From Roridomyces roridus (lineage: Eukaryota; Basidiomycota; Agaricomycetes; Agaricales; Mycenaceae), in NCBI GenBank assembly GCA_029378245.1, contig JARKIF010000007.1, positions 2,294,001-2,358,000 on the forward strand: a DNA stretch of 64,000 bases, given 5' to 3'. Position numbers and translations under genes: made by a program. This document shows positions 14,339 to 26,511 of this stretch, one piece after another. Every line of letters begins with the position of its first letter. The first letter of the stretch is position 1. The notes beneath the pieces were generated by a model. It saw only the letters and a program-made list of their open reading frames with translations. It was not told the DNA's origin and made no database searches.

Positions 14339-15015
14339 TCAGCGCAATAGAATTTCCCTGGCCTCCTCTCCGGCAGGTACCGCAAACAAAAAATGCCCCA
14401 GTGTCGCGCCCAGAACGATCGACAGAATCAAGTACGCCTGTACGGAAGACGATGGTAAGTGTGGATGTCAGTTAATGAAGACACCGAAATACGCACATTG
14501 TAAGTCATGCAAACGAGCATGAGGAATAGAGAGAGGAATACGAGGACACCGTACAACGTGGCTCGCAGGATTCGATGGAGTAACGATACAGGGGTCCTTG
14601 GAATTTTGAGTCAGACGGCAGAGAATATACTCGTGGTGAGTGAAAGATACCCATTCAAATTTTCGTGCTGCATTCTGAGCATTGCCTCCAGGTCCTCGTC
14701 CTCGTCTGTAGGCAAGCGAATATGACCGACCTCAGGGATGGCGTTAGCCAGCTCGAGTGCGATGCGTGCGTCGAATCTCTTCTGAAACGCCCGGAGCACT
14801 TCGTAAAGCACAGCCAGGCCCATCATGGTTGCACAGAAGGGAAGGAACGCCGTCCTTGACCGGATGTGCCACGAGCGAAAGATGACGCAGGTGTCGATAA
14901 TCTGGGTGTTCCTTGAAGCTCAAAGTCAGCGATGGATTGAAATGCAATGAATAGGGCTCAGAATTCACCAGAGCATGTGCAGTGAGCATCTTGGAGTGGG
15001 CGGAATGTGATTCAT
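14339..15015 (-). CDS. Ctr-family copper transporter
   Basis: Membrane copper(I) importer. The start at 15015 gives MNHIPPTPRCSLHMLW; an intron follows (gtgaat...aag) and the frame continues NTQIIDTCVIFRSWHIRSR, the conserved segment before transmembrane helix 1 in Ctr proteins. Helix 1 is FLPFCATMMGLAVLYEVLRA. A charged loop (LPTDEDEDLEAML) follows, then helix 2 with LMLVCMTYN (MxxxM motif, M-L-V-C-M) and helix 3 AYLILSIVLGATLGHFLFA with the GxxxG packing motif. Four exons; the intron in the loop uses an AAG acceptor and the last ends in CAG. Stop at 14341-14339. The N-terminal Met-rich region is short, with only one MxxM-like site, so this may be a short or vacuolar-type member. All parts needed for a trimeric pore are present. 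Confidence 0.88.
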
Positions 15016-15308
15016 GGTGGTGGTTCGTGTCAAAGGCGTGTCTGGCCAAACGCGGCTAAACACGTACGTACGTACGCCCGGCGGTTGGCGCGGCCTCCCC
15101 GTCGAATGAGCTCGAGCGCCCTCCACCCGCTAACGTCTGGTCTCACCCAGTTTTGGCCATTCCATGGAATCCAGTTCTTAATGGACGGAAGTCGTCCTCT
15201 CGGCAGCGGCCAACAGTCGGCATCCGAATACGTATCAGAGATGATCGGCATGTCGTGGACAGCCACCTGATCTCTATCTTGCTCTCTTCCACATTGTCAC
15301 CGCATCCC
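15016..15308. other. Ctr promoter side and upstream block shared with the 54.2-kb F-box copy
   Basis: Between two divergent genes. The part from about 15230 to 15308 (GGACAGCCACCTGATC..., then TCTTGCTCTCTTCCAC) resembles 54275-54331 upstream of the split F-box copy, so the duplicated unit includes the promoter. Confidence 0.5.
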
Positions 15309-16318
15309 ATGGCGTCAACTACTCATCTCTGCCCGCAATGCGGCTTCGACATGGTTCATATACCCACTCGAGGCAATCGACCCCGCCTTCGTGCTCGACT
15401 CTCCGAACTCGACTCCCTCTCTCCCCGCGGAAATTACCTTGGAAATATTCCAGAGCTGCGTGGATGTCTCCTCTGAGTCCTATCTTGACACTGCAACCGT
15501 ACTACCAGGCCCAGATCTGGCGCCCCTGCTACTGTTGCAGATTTGCCGACAGTGGCGGGAGATCGCTCTATCCAACCCACTGCTTTGGCGCTCCCTCCAT
15601 ATCATGGAGGACGTCCCGACGGAGCTCATTGACACGTGGTTTGCGCGTGCAGGGGATCTTCCGCTGCAATATCACCTCCAGAACCACAATCCATCCGAGG
15701 AAATTATATCTTCCTTGCTGAAAAACAGCCTCCTGTATGCATCTCGTTGGGAAGATGTACGGTTCATTATTCCGATCTCTCTGGTTCCCGAATTCGACCT
15801 CGGAAGCCAGTCTTTCCCTCATCTACGCAAATTCGCCTTGGACACCCACCCCGTCGGACCTATGAATACCTTAAATGCGAGTACCGCCGTTCCTATTGGT
15901 GATGCACCGCTGCTTGGCGCAGTGCGCCTCTCCAACATTCTTCCGACCATGCAATTGGATTTCCCATGGGCTCAATTGACCGACCTCAAACTGCACGGGA
16001 TGGACATCGCTAGATGTCTCTCAATCGTCGCGGGGTGTTTGCAGCTGCAACATCTCGAAGCCTTCACCACAGGCGCCTCCGTAACCCAGCCCCTTCTGAC
16101 CCTACCAACCGTGCAATCAATCAGCAGCACCTCTTCGGAGAACTGTCTCCTGCAGTATGTTATACTGCCGCAGCTCCACAAGCTTGTACTCCATGGGAGC
16201 ACAACCGACCAGCACGAGCATGTCGAGGGTGCTAGAGGCCTTGGTCCAGCGTTCCAACTTCCCGCTCAAGGATTTTCGCATCTACCGTGCCACCTCCTTT
16301 GAATTCTTCCGGTCGACC
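15309..16318 (+). pseudogene. F-box protein paralogue with two frameshifts
   Basis: Copy 1 of a local F-box family. The start at 15309 reads MASTTHLCPQCGFDMVHIP and LRARLSELDSL; here the coiled-coil segment that follows in other copies (ALTAERDALQAESD) is missing. The deletion shifts frame, and the F-box continues in another frame as SLPAEITLEIFQSCVDVS, then APLLLLQICRQWREIAL and LLWRSL. LRR-like blocks run to LPQLHKLVLHG. Near 16205 a second shift moves the end into a third frame (SRVLEALVQRSNFPLKDFRI, stop at 16316-16318). With two shifts it is unlikely to make the full protein, although an F-box-containing ORF from 15391 is still open for about 300 codons. Confidence 0.8.
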
Positions 16319-17028
16319 TGAGTTGACTTGGATGTCGGCAGATGATGCTGTGCGCTACATTTTCAGTGCTGTTGAATATTCATCCTCTCGCCCTCGTTAC
16401 AGTCTGTGCGATCAATCTTGTTTGGGGTTCACATATGCAGTCCTACTGTTTCCAGAGGTTATGTACACGAATGAAATTACTTCTGGTGACGCCTTTGGAG
16501 ACCAAACACGATAGACTTGGTTCGAATGAGACCACACCCCTTGACAGGGGCCCTTATGGATTTTTGAGCGAGCCGAAGTCGCGATTACCTTGTGCATTTT
16601 GCCGCATGTTACTTACAGTCCATTCAGGTGGATTTCAAGCCTTCGCAACCGAGGAGAAGCCATAGACAGGCCCGCCGTGAAAATCAAGGCCAAAATTCAA
16701 ACACAAGCGAATAGGCGCCAGGCACAAACACAACCAAAACTGACGTGATCGGGATCCCGACTTTCGAGCGCCGGCTCGACCCAGTTCTGCAAGCCTGCTC
16801 CCGGCCTGCCGCATTGTCGACTGCGATCTGTCCGAGGTGGACAGCTGCGAATTGGCTACCAATAGCAGTGAGATAATTTTTAGAGTCTGAGAAAAACTGT
16901 TCAACAGCTGTTTGAAAGGCCCGCACTGGGGGAGATGAACAGTCGATGAACAGAAGGAGAAACGGACACAGCCGAAGTGATCGGAATTTACGGTCTTCAT
17001 CTTCCTTTCTCTCCCCACGTCGCATCCA
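16319..17028. other. Spacer between two F-box copies
   Basis: No family motif seen. Two overlapping antisense ORFs of about 150 codons (16635-17130) lack recognisable domains, and their upstream ends overlap the next F-box copy. Confidence 0.45.
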
Positions 17029-17413
17029 TGCCCGCCCATCTGTGTCCGCATTGCGGCTTCGACATGGTTCATATTCCCAGCCAAGGCAATCGAGCTCGCC
17101 TTCGATCCCGCGTTTCCGAGCTCGATTCACTCATTGTGGCATTGACTGCTGAGCGCGATGCCCTCCAAGCCGAATCCGACACCATCGTATATCCAGTCCT
17201 GTCTCTCCCCGCGGAAATCACCTCGGAAATATTCCAGAGCTGCGTGGATGTGTCCTGCGGTATAGAGCTCGACGGTGACAAAATGGCGAGGCGGCTGGTA
17301 GTCCCAAAACCCGCTCTGGCGCCCATGCTCCTGTTGCGGATTTGTCGCCAGTGGCGGGATATCGCCCTGTGCGCCCCTCGACTCTGGAGGTCACTACAGG
17401 CGAACCTGTCATA
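17029..17413 (+). pseudogene. F-box paralogue truncated after the F-box
   Basis: Copy 2 of the local family. It starts at 17029 with MPAHLCPHCGFDMVHIPSQG, then a coiled coil (VSELDSLIVALTAERDALQ), the F-box (LSLPAEITSEIFQSCVDVS, APMLLLRICRQWRDIAL, LWRSL), and a stop at 17411-17413 just after the box. Other copies continue with about 200 residues of LRR. The sequence after the stop is not similar to any copy, so the 3' part was lost by rearrangement. A 127-residue coiled-coil plus F-box protein is still encoded and could in principle be expressed. Confidence 0.75.
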
Positions 17414-18049
17414 ACCCATACCTCTCGGTGGACGTCGAAAAGTATGGGTTTTCAGAGTCTATGGGTTTCCATAGGCGTGGGAATCTTTCGGCAAACTCCG
17501 GATGTTTCCGAGAACCCGTCCTCCGCTCACTCAGGTTCAAATTCTCTACTGAAACACGCTGCGATGTCCCATTGGGACCTTTATTGCCCTTGAGACTCGA
17601 ATATACCAACTAATCCATGTATTTTTGCCGATATACAGTGCGTGATGCCGATCACATCATGATGATGCAAAAGTTGATCGCAATTTTCCGCTGGGTTAAG
17701 CCGGTATTGGCACTAGTTTGAGCACTATCTTGCCATTTTGTAGCAATCCATCAAGATTCCTGTCCGATGAACGAACTGTGACATACTTGCATCATTAGCA
17801 TGCAGCATGCCAGGAAAGGTTGATGGCAACAACGGGGATCAAGAATTGATGTAAGGGGACCCTGTTCCGTCTGCCGGTTTGTGATTTGAACTTTACAGAA
17901 TAAGTTCATCGCCAAAGCTACGTTGTGTCTTTTTTGTGTCAAAAGTTGAACCTGTGTTGTTTCTGCAGGTTGTGCTCCTTCGTCTGAATAAAGTTGTGTT
18001 TTGTGCAAATTCCTCCCAGGTTTTGCTACAGTATACCTGCCATAAGTTT
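17414..18049. other. Unassigned stretch before the TFIIIC pseudogene
   Basis: No recognised gene. It may include remains of the missing 5' part of the TFIIIC gene, but no TPR motif can be read. Confidence 0.4.
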
Positions 18050-18912
18050 GCCTATGATGATGTTGAGCGGGCGGTGGAGGAGGATTCAGATGATTTGGAA
18101 CCGGGGTACCATGGGCTGGACGTGAATGCTCGGCATCGACTTGCGATTGCGCGAATTAGGATGGGGGACGAGGAAGAGGCTAAAGTGAGTTGTTTCTTTG
18201 TTGGATTTTCGGGAACTCATGCGTCGAGGATAGGTGCATACCGATATTGTTCTATGGCAAGACTTGATGGATTACTCGCCTTTGTTTGTCGAAATCGCCC
18301 ACGCGTACTTTGATCGTTGTCTGACAATCATAATTAGACGAGCAGCATTGATATTCTCATCAAGACTGCAGCTTGCCTGAGGAATATGGATGAGCTTCAG
18401 GACGCAGCGGAGATCTACGAGACAGGTCAGTCAGCTTGTCGAATTTCAAGAATTTTCAACCAACGCACAGTAGTTCCCAAGGCGGATCCGACGGAAAACG
18501 ACGTCAAGATGCGGCTTGCTGAGATTTACGAGGTCCTCAATGAACCGCGCAAGGCGCTGGATTCCGTGTTCGAAGGGATTTATTCCTACATACTTCCCGA
18601 ATTCGCTAGCTGACTCGAGAGCAGTCATGGACTCTCGTTACGGACGCCGTACTCGTAAATGCAGGACCGACGCCCCCGTGGACGAGCAGCCAACCGAAAT
18701 GCAGACCAACAACGCACCCCTCATCCAGGACAAAGCTCTGTGTTCTGGAATCAAGCGCGTCACCTCGAATGTACAGTATCGACTCTCGAACGCCGAGGTG
18801 CACAAGATGGAGGCGGAGAGGGAGAAGGCGGCGTTGGAAGGATATCGGAGGGTGAAACAACTTTGGCCGCGGATGTTGGCAGGGGAGGAAGAGGCGTCGC
18901 GGGAGTGGCTTG

Positions 18913-19196
18913 TGTTGGAATAATCTGGAGCAAACCGGATCGACGGATATGAACAGGCAGTGTCGAGACGATCAGTGCCACCTCCGTCGTGCGCCACAGA
19001 TGCGCCACGAACCTGTTCGATCGTATTGGTCTGGGGCTGTGTGTTTGGACGCTACTTACTAGAAATGGACTCTATAATTTATAAGAATTAATCTAGGGTT
19101 AGGATGGGAAAAGTATAAATACGAGGATGTATCTTACCTACAATAACAGAACAATTCCCCCCATCTGCGCACACATCCACCCATACATTTCCTACA
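18913..19196 (+). repeat. 5' LTR of the Copia element
   Basis: Runs TG...CA, 284 bp. It contains TATAAAT at 19114-19120, the likely transcription start signal of the element. Confidence 0.95.
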
Positions 19197-21411
19197 GGTT
19201 ATTGGCCCCCGCGCTGAAACTCTGATCTCATACACATACCTTTCCTTATTCACACACCATGTCGACAAACACTTTCTCGTCAACGGCCAAACTCGGTGAG
19301 TACTTCACGAAGCTTCCGAGTTGCAAGGCCGACGGCACAAACTGGGTCTTCTTTCGCGATCGGTTTCTATTTGCGGTGGACGCCGCCGGACTTAGCGACC
19401 ATTTTGAGGCAGGACCTTTGGGCACGGCGGAGGAGCCATTGGCTCCCACCGTCGTTGATCCCAAGAACCCTACAGCGGCGGAGACGACGGCGTTGGGCGC
19501 GCATATGACGCGCAGGAGATTTTGGAAGTCGGAGCAAGCGATCCTGAAGCAGGGGCTTGCGTCCGTCATTCCTGATTCGTTGTTTCTGAAGGTGAAGGGT
19601 GCCGGGACGATGGCGATGTGGGAGAAGGTGAAGGGAGAGTTCGAGAAGAAATCTAAAATGGTTACGGTTGATTTGCGCCGCAAGCTTCAGGATGAACGCT
19701 GTGCGGAGGGAGGCGATGTAAAGACACACCTAAACAAACTACAGACGATTCGGGCAGACCTCGTTGCGATGGAGGCTGATCCTGGCGATGAAAATTTTGT
19801 GGCGATCGTGCTCGGTTCACTGCCGACGTCTTACGAGACGTATCTGTCGGCTTTGACGGGGGCTGCGACGCTACTCGGTAAGACTCTTGACCCTGACATG
19901 GTGCTGCAGGGCATTAGTGATGAAGCCGACCGCAAGGCGGCGCGGCCTACGGGCAAGGGAGAGAAGGAAGCTGCATTCTACGGCGGGTCCGGGAATGGCA
20001 GCAAGTTGAAGTCGAAGAAGACTATGGAATGTTACAATTGCCATAAAAAGGGGCATATTGCGAAGGAGCGCTGGGCGAAGGGCGGTGGACGAGAAGGACA
20101 AAGCCCTCACCAGAGGAGGAACGGCAAGGCGAATATCGCCGAGACCATTGATGAATTGGACGCGGCTTGGATAGCCACGGTGCCAGAGTTGGATGACGAC
20201 GTTGAGTTTGATGAGATGGATGAAGAAGACGACAGGCGGGATACGGAAGGAAGCTACGAGAATGTGTTGGCTCCACCGGTCTCGTCGACGTCGGATAACG
20301 ACGACGAGCCGGGAGGTAGTGTATCAAATCACAATTTAGAATCACGTACCTTCGACGAGTGCATCGTCGCAGCCAACGTGACCACCACCACACCGACCAA
20401 AGAGCGGGAGATATACGATTCGGGCGCTAGTCAGCATATGACACCGTCACGACATCGGTTGATGAATTACAAGACCATCGCGCCGCGGGAAATTATGGCC
20501 GCGGGCGACAAGGGTTTGAGCGCAGTTGGAATGGGTGATATGCATATCGAGGTCCTGAACGGCGGGAATAAGACGAGAGTATTGTTGAAGGACGTACTTT
20601 ACATACCCAACCTACGCGTCACGCTGATTTCAATCGGGCGCATTGCACGAGCCGGCTACGCAGTCCAGTTCAGAGACGCCGAATGCCGCATTTTTGACCA
20701 CAAGAGTCGGCGGATCGGGACGATACCGCTATATCACGGGTTGTATTCAGTCGAGAGCGGAGGATGGATAGCTCAGGCGAACGTCGCGGATGTTGGTCCG
20801 TTGATAGCAACTCCGGAGGAGCTGCATCGGTTGTTGGGACACGTCCCGGTCGAGGCAGCGAAGAAGCTAGTAAAGAACGGGTTGGTCAGCGGAGTTGAGT
20901 TGGATGAGACGGCGGACACCTCCACGGAGGACTGCAAGTCATGCTTGCATGGCAAGATGACGCGGAAGCCGATCTCAAGAGCAAAGGAACGCGAACCGGC
21001 GGGAGAAGTCGGGGACGAGGTGCACACGGATCTGTGGGGACCGGCGACTGTCAAGACCCCGCAACACAAGCAGTATTACGCGTCGTTCACAGACGAGGCT
21101 TCGCGATACTCCGTAATAGTCTTGATGCACTCAAAGGACGAGACTCTCGAGGCATTTCAGAACGTTGACGCACGATGGGAGAGAGAGCACGGGATTAAAA
21201 TCAAGGTGTTGCATTCGGACAACGGTGGAGAATACAAGAATCACGAATTCGATAGATACTTGGCGCGGAGAGGTATCCGGCGCAAGTATACGGTCCACGA
21301 CACACCCGAACACAACGGGCTGTCCGAACGAGTGAATCGTACGTTCCTCGAGAAGGTCCGAGCGATGTTACATGCGGCAGGATTGCCGAGGAATTTATGG
21401 GGCGAGGCGTT

Positions 21412-21548
21412 ACTGGGAAGCTCCGACTCCGTCGGAGTAGACCTTGCTTGCTTGATTGGATCACCTTGAATCAGTTGATCGGAAGTCTTGTCGGGTTACA
21501 TCCGGATTAGGTAATTAAGGATCTCCAGAGACCTTGACAAGCAAGGTA
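21412..21548. mobile_element. Small insertion (about 136 bp) in the Copia integrase
   Basis: Sits between GAGGCGTTA and AAGCACGCC, which join to read EALKHAVWLKN. It contains the inverted pair ACCTTGCTTG / CAAGCAAGGT and a hairpin CTCCGAC-TCC-GTCGGAG at its left end. It resembles no other repeat in the window; TSD unclear (TA possible). Confidence 0.6.
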
Positions 21549-21768
21549 AAAGCACGCCGTGTGGTTGAAGAATTGAACCTCCACACGGGCGCTCGGCGGT
21601 CGTACGCCATACGAAGCGTTCTACGGAACGAAGCCAGACTTGCGGCACGTTTACGAATGGGGCTGCGAAGTCGATGTGCACGTCGAGGACGGCAGCAAGT
21701 TGGATGGTAGATCGCGGGAGGGACGATGGCTCGGATTCGATCAGGATAGTATCGACGGGCAACGTATC

Positions 21769-22313
21769 TAGGGCTCCGACCCGACCGTCAAAATGACGGG
21801 TCAACGAGCCGTCACGACGGGTGCCGGCCCGGCCGTACAGCCCTCTGAAGCCACAATTTTGACGGCCGGGTCCGGGTCCGGTTCCTTGGCTGACGGGGTA
21901 CCCGTTCCCGGCCGTCGACGGGCCATGACGGGTGGTGACGAGTCCTCGGCTAACTAACCATGCCGAGCTGCCATCATCACTTGATGCTCCAGGGGTAGCG
22001 CACATGGGTCATCGGCAATCTTCCCGATGGCCCACTACTGTGGTTCTGGCTGGTTCTGGAGGCTTCCCGAGTATCAATCCGTGATTTTGACTTGCCGGCA
22101 TCACATTGACATCAATCTGATGGTCGATTTAGCTGGAGGCATGGGCTGTCACCGCTCCGACCCGTCATGACGGCCGTGACGGGTCTGACGGGTACCACCC
22201 GGCCGTTTTGAGGCCTCGCAACATGGTCTGACGGCCGGGTGGGGCCCGTCCGACCTCCCATGACGGCCGTCAGAGCGACGGCCGTCGCCGTCAACGGCCG
22301 GGTCGGAGCCCTA
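21769..22313. mobile_element. 545-bp MITE with 8-bp TSD (AACGTATC), hAT-like
   Basis: TIRs TAGGGCTCCGACCCG / CGGGTCGGAGCCCTA. AACGTATC occurs at 21761-21768 and 22314-22321, and deleting the element restores the Copia frame DGQRI-YYPDTRSIRV. The subterminal regions are full of GACGGCCGT-type motifs, also seen in the 39.8-40.4 kb repeat. No ORF of note, so non-autonomous. Confidence 0.92.
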
Positions 22314-22794
22314 AACGTATCTACTACCCGGACACACGGTCGATTCGTGTCGAGCGGAGCGTTAAATTTCCGGACGTGAGGCGAAGTGGCGAGCTTTATA
22401 GGGTGCTGAATGAGGGGGAGAAGGACAATAAAGAGGTTGAGAAGAAGGCGGAATCAAGGAGCATCCAGCACGCACCTGAACAGCCCGCCGATCCCATTTC
22501 CACCCCAGCTCCACCTGAATCTCCGCTCTCCACACCTCCAAATACGCCGGAGAAGTCGACACAGGTTGCTCCGAGGAACATCTCGAGCACCATAGACCCG
22601 AAGAACATCATCGAGGGAACCAGGACGCGCCGCGCAGCTGCACACGTTGCACAGGTGGCGGATGACGTGTGCCTGGAAGAAGTGGCGATGGAGTTTGCAT
22701 ATCTAAGGACGGGGAGTCTATCAGACTCACCTACGGTCGAAGAAGCGATGACGAGGGAAGATTGGCCAGAGTTCTAAGGCAGCGATGGACGTGG

Positions 22795-24214
22795 TGAAAC
22801 GGTGCACCGACGTGCAGCCGTGAAATCAAGACTCAAAATAAGTACGAGCTGAAGGCGAGTAATCTCAAACCAACAACTAACAAATCTTTAATCCAAATCT
22901 CACAACTTCAAATCAATACTTCTCGTGTGTGTGTTCGGGGTGGTAGGACAGGCGTATCGTCCGTCAAGACCAATGTGCAAATATCAATTCCGCGGGAGCG
23001 GGATGTTCAATTCAAAGTAACAGGTAAGCCTGAGTAGTCTTCCCGCAAAGAGGGTTATCAATGGATTCGGGGATCTCGGGGACGCGAGGTCAACCGCACA
23101 AGATCAAGCTTGCAAGTATTCAAGTTTCAAGTTTCAAGTCCCGGGGACCAAAGGTCAACCACGCAAGACAGACAGGGGGGAATGCAAGCAAGCCTTCTAT
23201 TCGGATTCTAAGGTGAAGTCCCGGAGGAAGCTTCGATTTCAAGTGTAATTCAAATCCAATCAATAAATTCTGAGTGATCGTCCAGTTGCCTCCTAAGAGA
23301 GCGGTCGGGTCTACTACTGTACACGGTAAACTACTGCGGCTTATATACATTTTGCGGGCACTGATAAATATGGTATAATTGCGTGCGGATGACACATCGC
23401 ATCTTCCCGGGAGGCGTTCCGAGTGACCCTAGGCACTTATTAGGGAAATGGTCCTGCGGGACATCAATTGCGACAGATTGCGTGCTCGCAACCTCAGTCA
23501 GCACATTCGGCCGGCCATCGGCATCTGCCAATGTGGTCCCGCTGGTTGCCGGGAACCACGCCGGTGTTCTATCTGGTTTCAATTCATCAGCGGGAGAGAT
23601 TCCCGGTGACGGATGTCAAACTGTCATGTCGGCACTAAAGCGGCTCGGGAATGGCACCTCCGGGAAACCTAGCTACCAACCCGGGGGTAGTTTATTAAAC
23701 TCCCGCGAGATAGGCTTTGATAATGGCTCTGCCCGGAGGATGGCATTTCACATCCCACCATGTCCACACTGTGTAGTGGCTGTACGGTGCTCGTTTCTTT
23801 CAATTCCGTTCAAATTCAGAGTGATCGACCGATCATCTATGATATCATTGATCAGCGGACTCCCGGGAGGAGCCTCGATCATTTCCAATTCCAAATCATG
23901 GTTCCCCGGACAGTGAAGACTGCCCATTGAATTGATATAGTGGTTGACCCCAGAGAGTCAGTTTCATGACAGCCAGCGAAAAGGCTTGATAGTTTCTCTT
24001 AGTCACCCTTGGTGCAATAGTACGCGGCTGTCAACCGTTTCCTAGAGCCCGGCAGGTATGTACATTCCCGCCAGCTTGCGACCATTAGGGTTCAATATAC
24101 CGTCCCGAGTAGAACGTATACCCTCTGCAGCCATTGTATGCCTGGAGATGTAAGTCTTTGATAAAAGAGCGAAAATTGGTGTATTTCACGCGTAGCCGCA
24201 TGCACGCCTTATCA
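22795..24214. mobile_element. 1.4-kb LTR-like element in Copia pol, family copy A
   Basis: Begins TGAAACGGTGCAC and ends CTTATCA; flanks share CGTGG or CGTG. The first 200 bp match copy B at 32222 (CCGTGAAAT, CTCGTGTGTGTGTTCGGGGT, AGGACAGGCGT.TCGTCCGTCAA), and both have TATACATTTTGCGG later. No coding sequence seen. TG...CA ends and a 4-5 bp TSD suggest a solo LTR of a larger element. Confidence 0.65.
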
Positions 24215-25729
24215 TCGTGGAGATGGAAGCGATGAGAAGGACAGGCACGTTTGGTGACGGCTTAGTCATCCGACCTGATGGCCAGAATGTCGTCGGCTCC
24301 AAATGGGCGTTACGGATCAAGCGGAAGGCGAACGGCGAGATTGACAAATACAAAGCTCGACTCGTCGCTCGGGGCTTCACGCAGGTTCCAGGCGTGGATT
24401 ACTTCGAGACATTCTCGCCCACAGCCAAACTGTCCTCACTACGCACAATTTTATCTATTGCCGCGCGTTACGACTGGGAGATCAAGGTGTTTGATTTTTC
24501 CGCGGCATTCTTGAACGGCCAGTTTTCGGAGGATGAGGAGATTTATATGGAGCAGGCGCCGTACTACTCAAACGGCAACTCGGGGGAGGTGATCCGACTT
24601 CAGCGGACCATTTACGGCTTGAAGCAGTCCAGCCGCAAGTGGTACGAGAAGCTCACGGCATCTCTCGCCACGCTCGGCATCTACCCACTTCACTCCGACC
24701 ATGCGGTCTATCCTGTAACTCGAGGCGAAGACATCGCGTTGCTTGCCATTCACATTGATGACAGCACTATTACCGGCAACTCACCTGCGTTGATTGACGA
24801 GATTCAGAGGGAGATTGCTCAGATGTTTAAAATCACAATGCTGGGTTCGATCAGCTGGTTGTTGGGAATGGAGGTGAAGAGGAATCGGGAGAAGGGGACC
24901 TTGGCTTTGTCGCAGACGACCTACATCGACTCGTTGCTGCAGAAGTTCAACATGGTGGATTGTAAACAAGTTTCGGTTCCCCTGGATCCCACGGTTCAAC
25001 TCACTCGTGAACAGTGCCCTGTGGATTCAGAGGCAGCATCGGCGATGCGGAGCATCCCATATCGCGAGTTGATTGGCGGATTAGTCTGGTTGGCTACGGC
25101 AACTCGACCAGACCTTGCATTCGCGGTCTGTGTCTTGTCTCGTTTCATCGACAACCCCGGGCTACCGCACTGGCATGCGGCGAAGCGCGTACTTCAATAC
25201 TTGAAGGGTACACGCACACTGGCGTTGGTTTACAGCACGGCTGACACCACACTGGGTTTGGAAATCTTTGCGGATGCAGATGGAATGTCGTTGGAGAATA
25301 GGAAGGCCGTTTCGGGCTATGCTTTCGTTTTAAATGGAGGGGCGGTATCTTGGTCGTCGAAGCAACAGGAGATTGTTTCACTCTCGACGACAGAAGCTGA
25401 ATATGTGGCCATTACCTACACGGCGAAGGAGGCCATTTGGTTCCGTTATTTCATGGCCGAACTCTTCGGGTCCATTGAATTTCCGTTCATCATCTACAAC
25501 GACAACCAGTCAGCTATTGCACTTGCACAGGCTGAACTGGGTCAATTCCACGCACGCACCAATGATATACGCTACCACTTTATTCGGGAGCACATTGAGA
25601 AGGGAACTCTAGAGGTTGTTTATTGTCCGACGGCTGAGATGACGGCGGATGTCTTCACGAAAGCGCTGGCTGCTTTCAAGTTTAAACCCTTGGTTGGAAA
25701 GTTGGGGTTGATTCTGGTTTGAGGGGGAG

Positions 25730-26013
25730 TGTTGGAATAATCTGGAGCAAACCAGATCGACGGATATGAACAGGCAGTGTCGAGACGATCAGTGCCACCT
25801 CCGTCGTGCGCCACAGATGCGCCACGAACCTGTTCGATCGTATTGGTCTGGGGTTGTGTGTTTGGACGCTACTTACTAGAAATGGACTCTATAATTTATA
25901 AGAATTAATCTAGGGTTAGGATGGGAAAAGTATAAATACGAGGATGTATCTTACCTACAATAACAGAACAATTCCCCCCATCCGCGCACACATCCACCCA
26001 TATATTTCCTACA
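25730..26013 (+). repeat. 3' LTR of the Copia element
   Basis: Same length and ends as the 5' LTR. Differences seen: CCAGATCG for CCGGATCG, GGGTTGTG for GGGCTGTG, ATCCGCG for ATCTGCG and CATATATT for CATACATT. Confidence 0.95.
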
Positions 26014-26511
26014 GCTTGTGGAGGCGGAGAAATTAGTCGAGGCGTTCCGACAGAATAGGCGGTTGTTTCCGACCTCACGGGTATGTGTTTTGGATTCTCT
26101 CGTTTTTGATTTACCGAGCATCGTTCCCAGGTGTTCAAAGGCGTCTTTTTGAAGCGAACGTCTCGGGTGAAACAGGAAGCGGGCGACGAGAAGGAGATGC
26201 TTTCACGCCTGCAGTTTGATCTCGGTGTGTATCCGTGCATTGTTCTGCGTCCCATTCGTTCATTCCGTTCCAGCCCATGAGAATACCGCTCGGAAGACGA
26301 GAAGCGGGGACAAGTTCAACCAAGTCGATGTTTTCCGGGGCATCAGTCTCGACGATTGGCTCTGCCTTATCATCCAGGCTTGTTGTTTATTATTCTTTCG
26401 TTCGAGAAGAAGTTGACTCCCGGTGTTCAGTACTCGTTTATACTCACCCAGAGGGGAGGATACACCCAAGCCGACGAAGTTCTCCGACACATACTCGTGT
26501 CAAGCGCCTAC

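Larger units (their letters stand above)
19259..25722 (+). pseudogene. Copia gag-pol polyprotein, interrupted
   Basis: Part 1 (19259-21469) holds the capsid region, a zinc knuckle CYNCHKKGHIAKER in which the fourth ligand Cys is Arg, the protease motif YDSGASQHMT, the HHCC pre-integrase domain (LHRLLGH, CKSCLHGKM) and integrase (HTDLWGP, HSDNGGEYKN, GLSERVNRTFLEK). The frame is then broken by a short insertion near 21412. Beyond it, HAVWLKN is followed by TGA where CGA (Arg) is expected. The frame resumes at TSTRALGGRTPYEAF, is cut by a MITE (21769-22313), resumes at 22322, and is cut again at 22795-24214. Part 2 (24217-25722) is open: reverse transcriptase (KARLVARGFTQVPGVDY, LLAIHIDDSTITG with the catalytic DD) and RNase H (DADGMSLENRKAVSGY, STTEAEYVA). 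It cannot make a full polyprotein. Confidence 0.93.
18913..26013 (+). mobile_element. Ty1/Copia LTR retrotransposon, nearly complete, with nested insertions
   Basis: 284-bp LTRs (18913-19196 and 25730-26013) start TGTTGGAATA and end TTCCTACA, flanked by the 5-bp duplication GCTTG (18908-18912, 26014-26018). By eye the LTRs differ at 4 of 284 positions. The primer site after the 5' LTR is GGTTATTGGCCCC and the polypurine tract before the 3' LTR is GAGGGGGAG. Gene order gag-protease-integrase-RT-RNase H is that of Copia. It inserted in an exon of the TFIIIC gene; deleting it restores REWLV-EAEKLVEAF in frame. It is now inactive through three insertions (21.4, 21.8 and 22.8 kb) and a nonsense codon. 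Confidence 0.95.
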
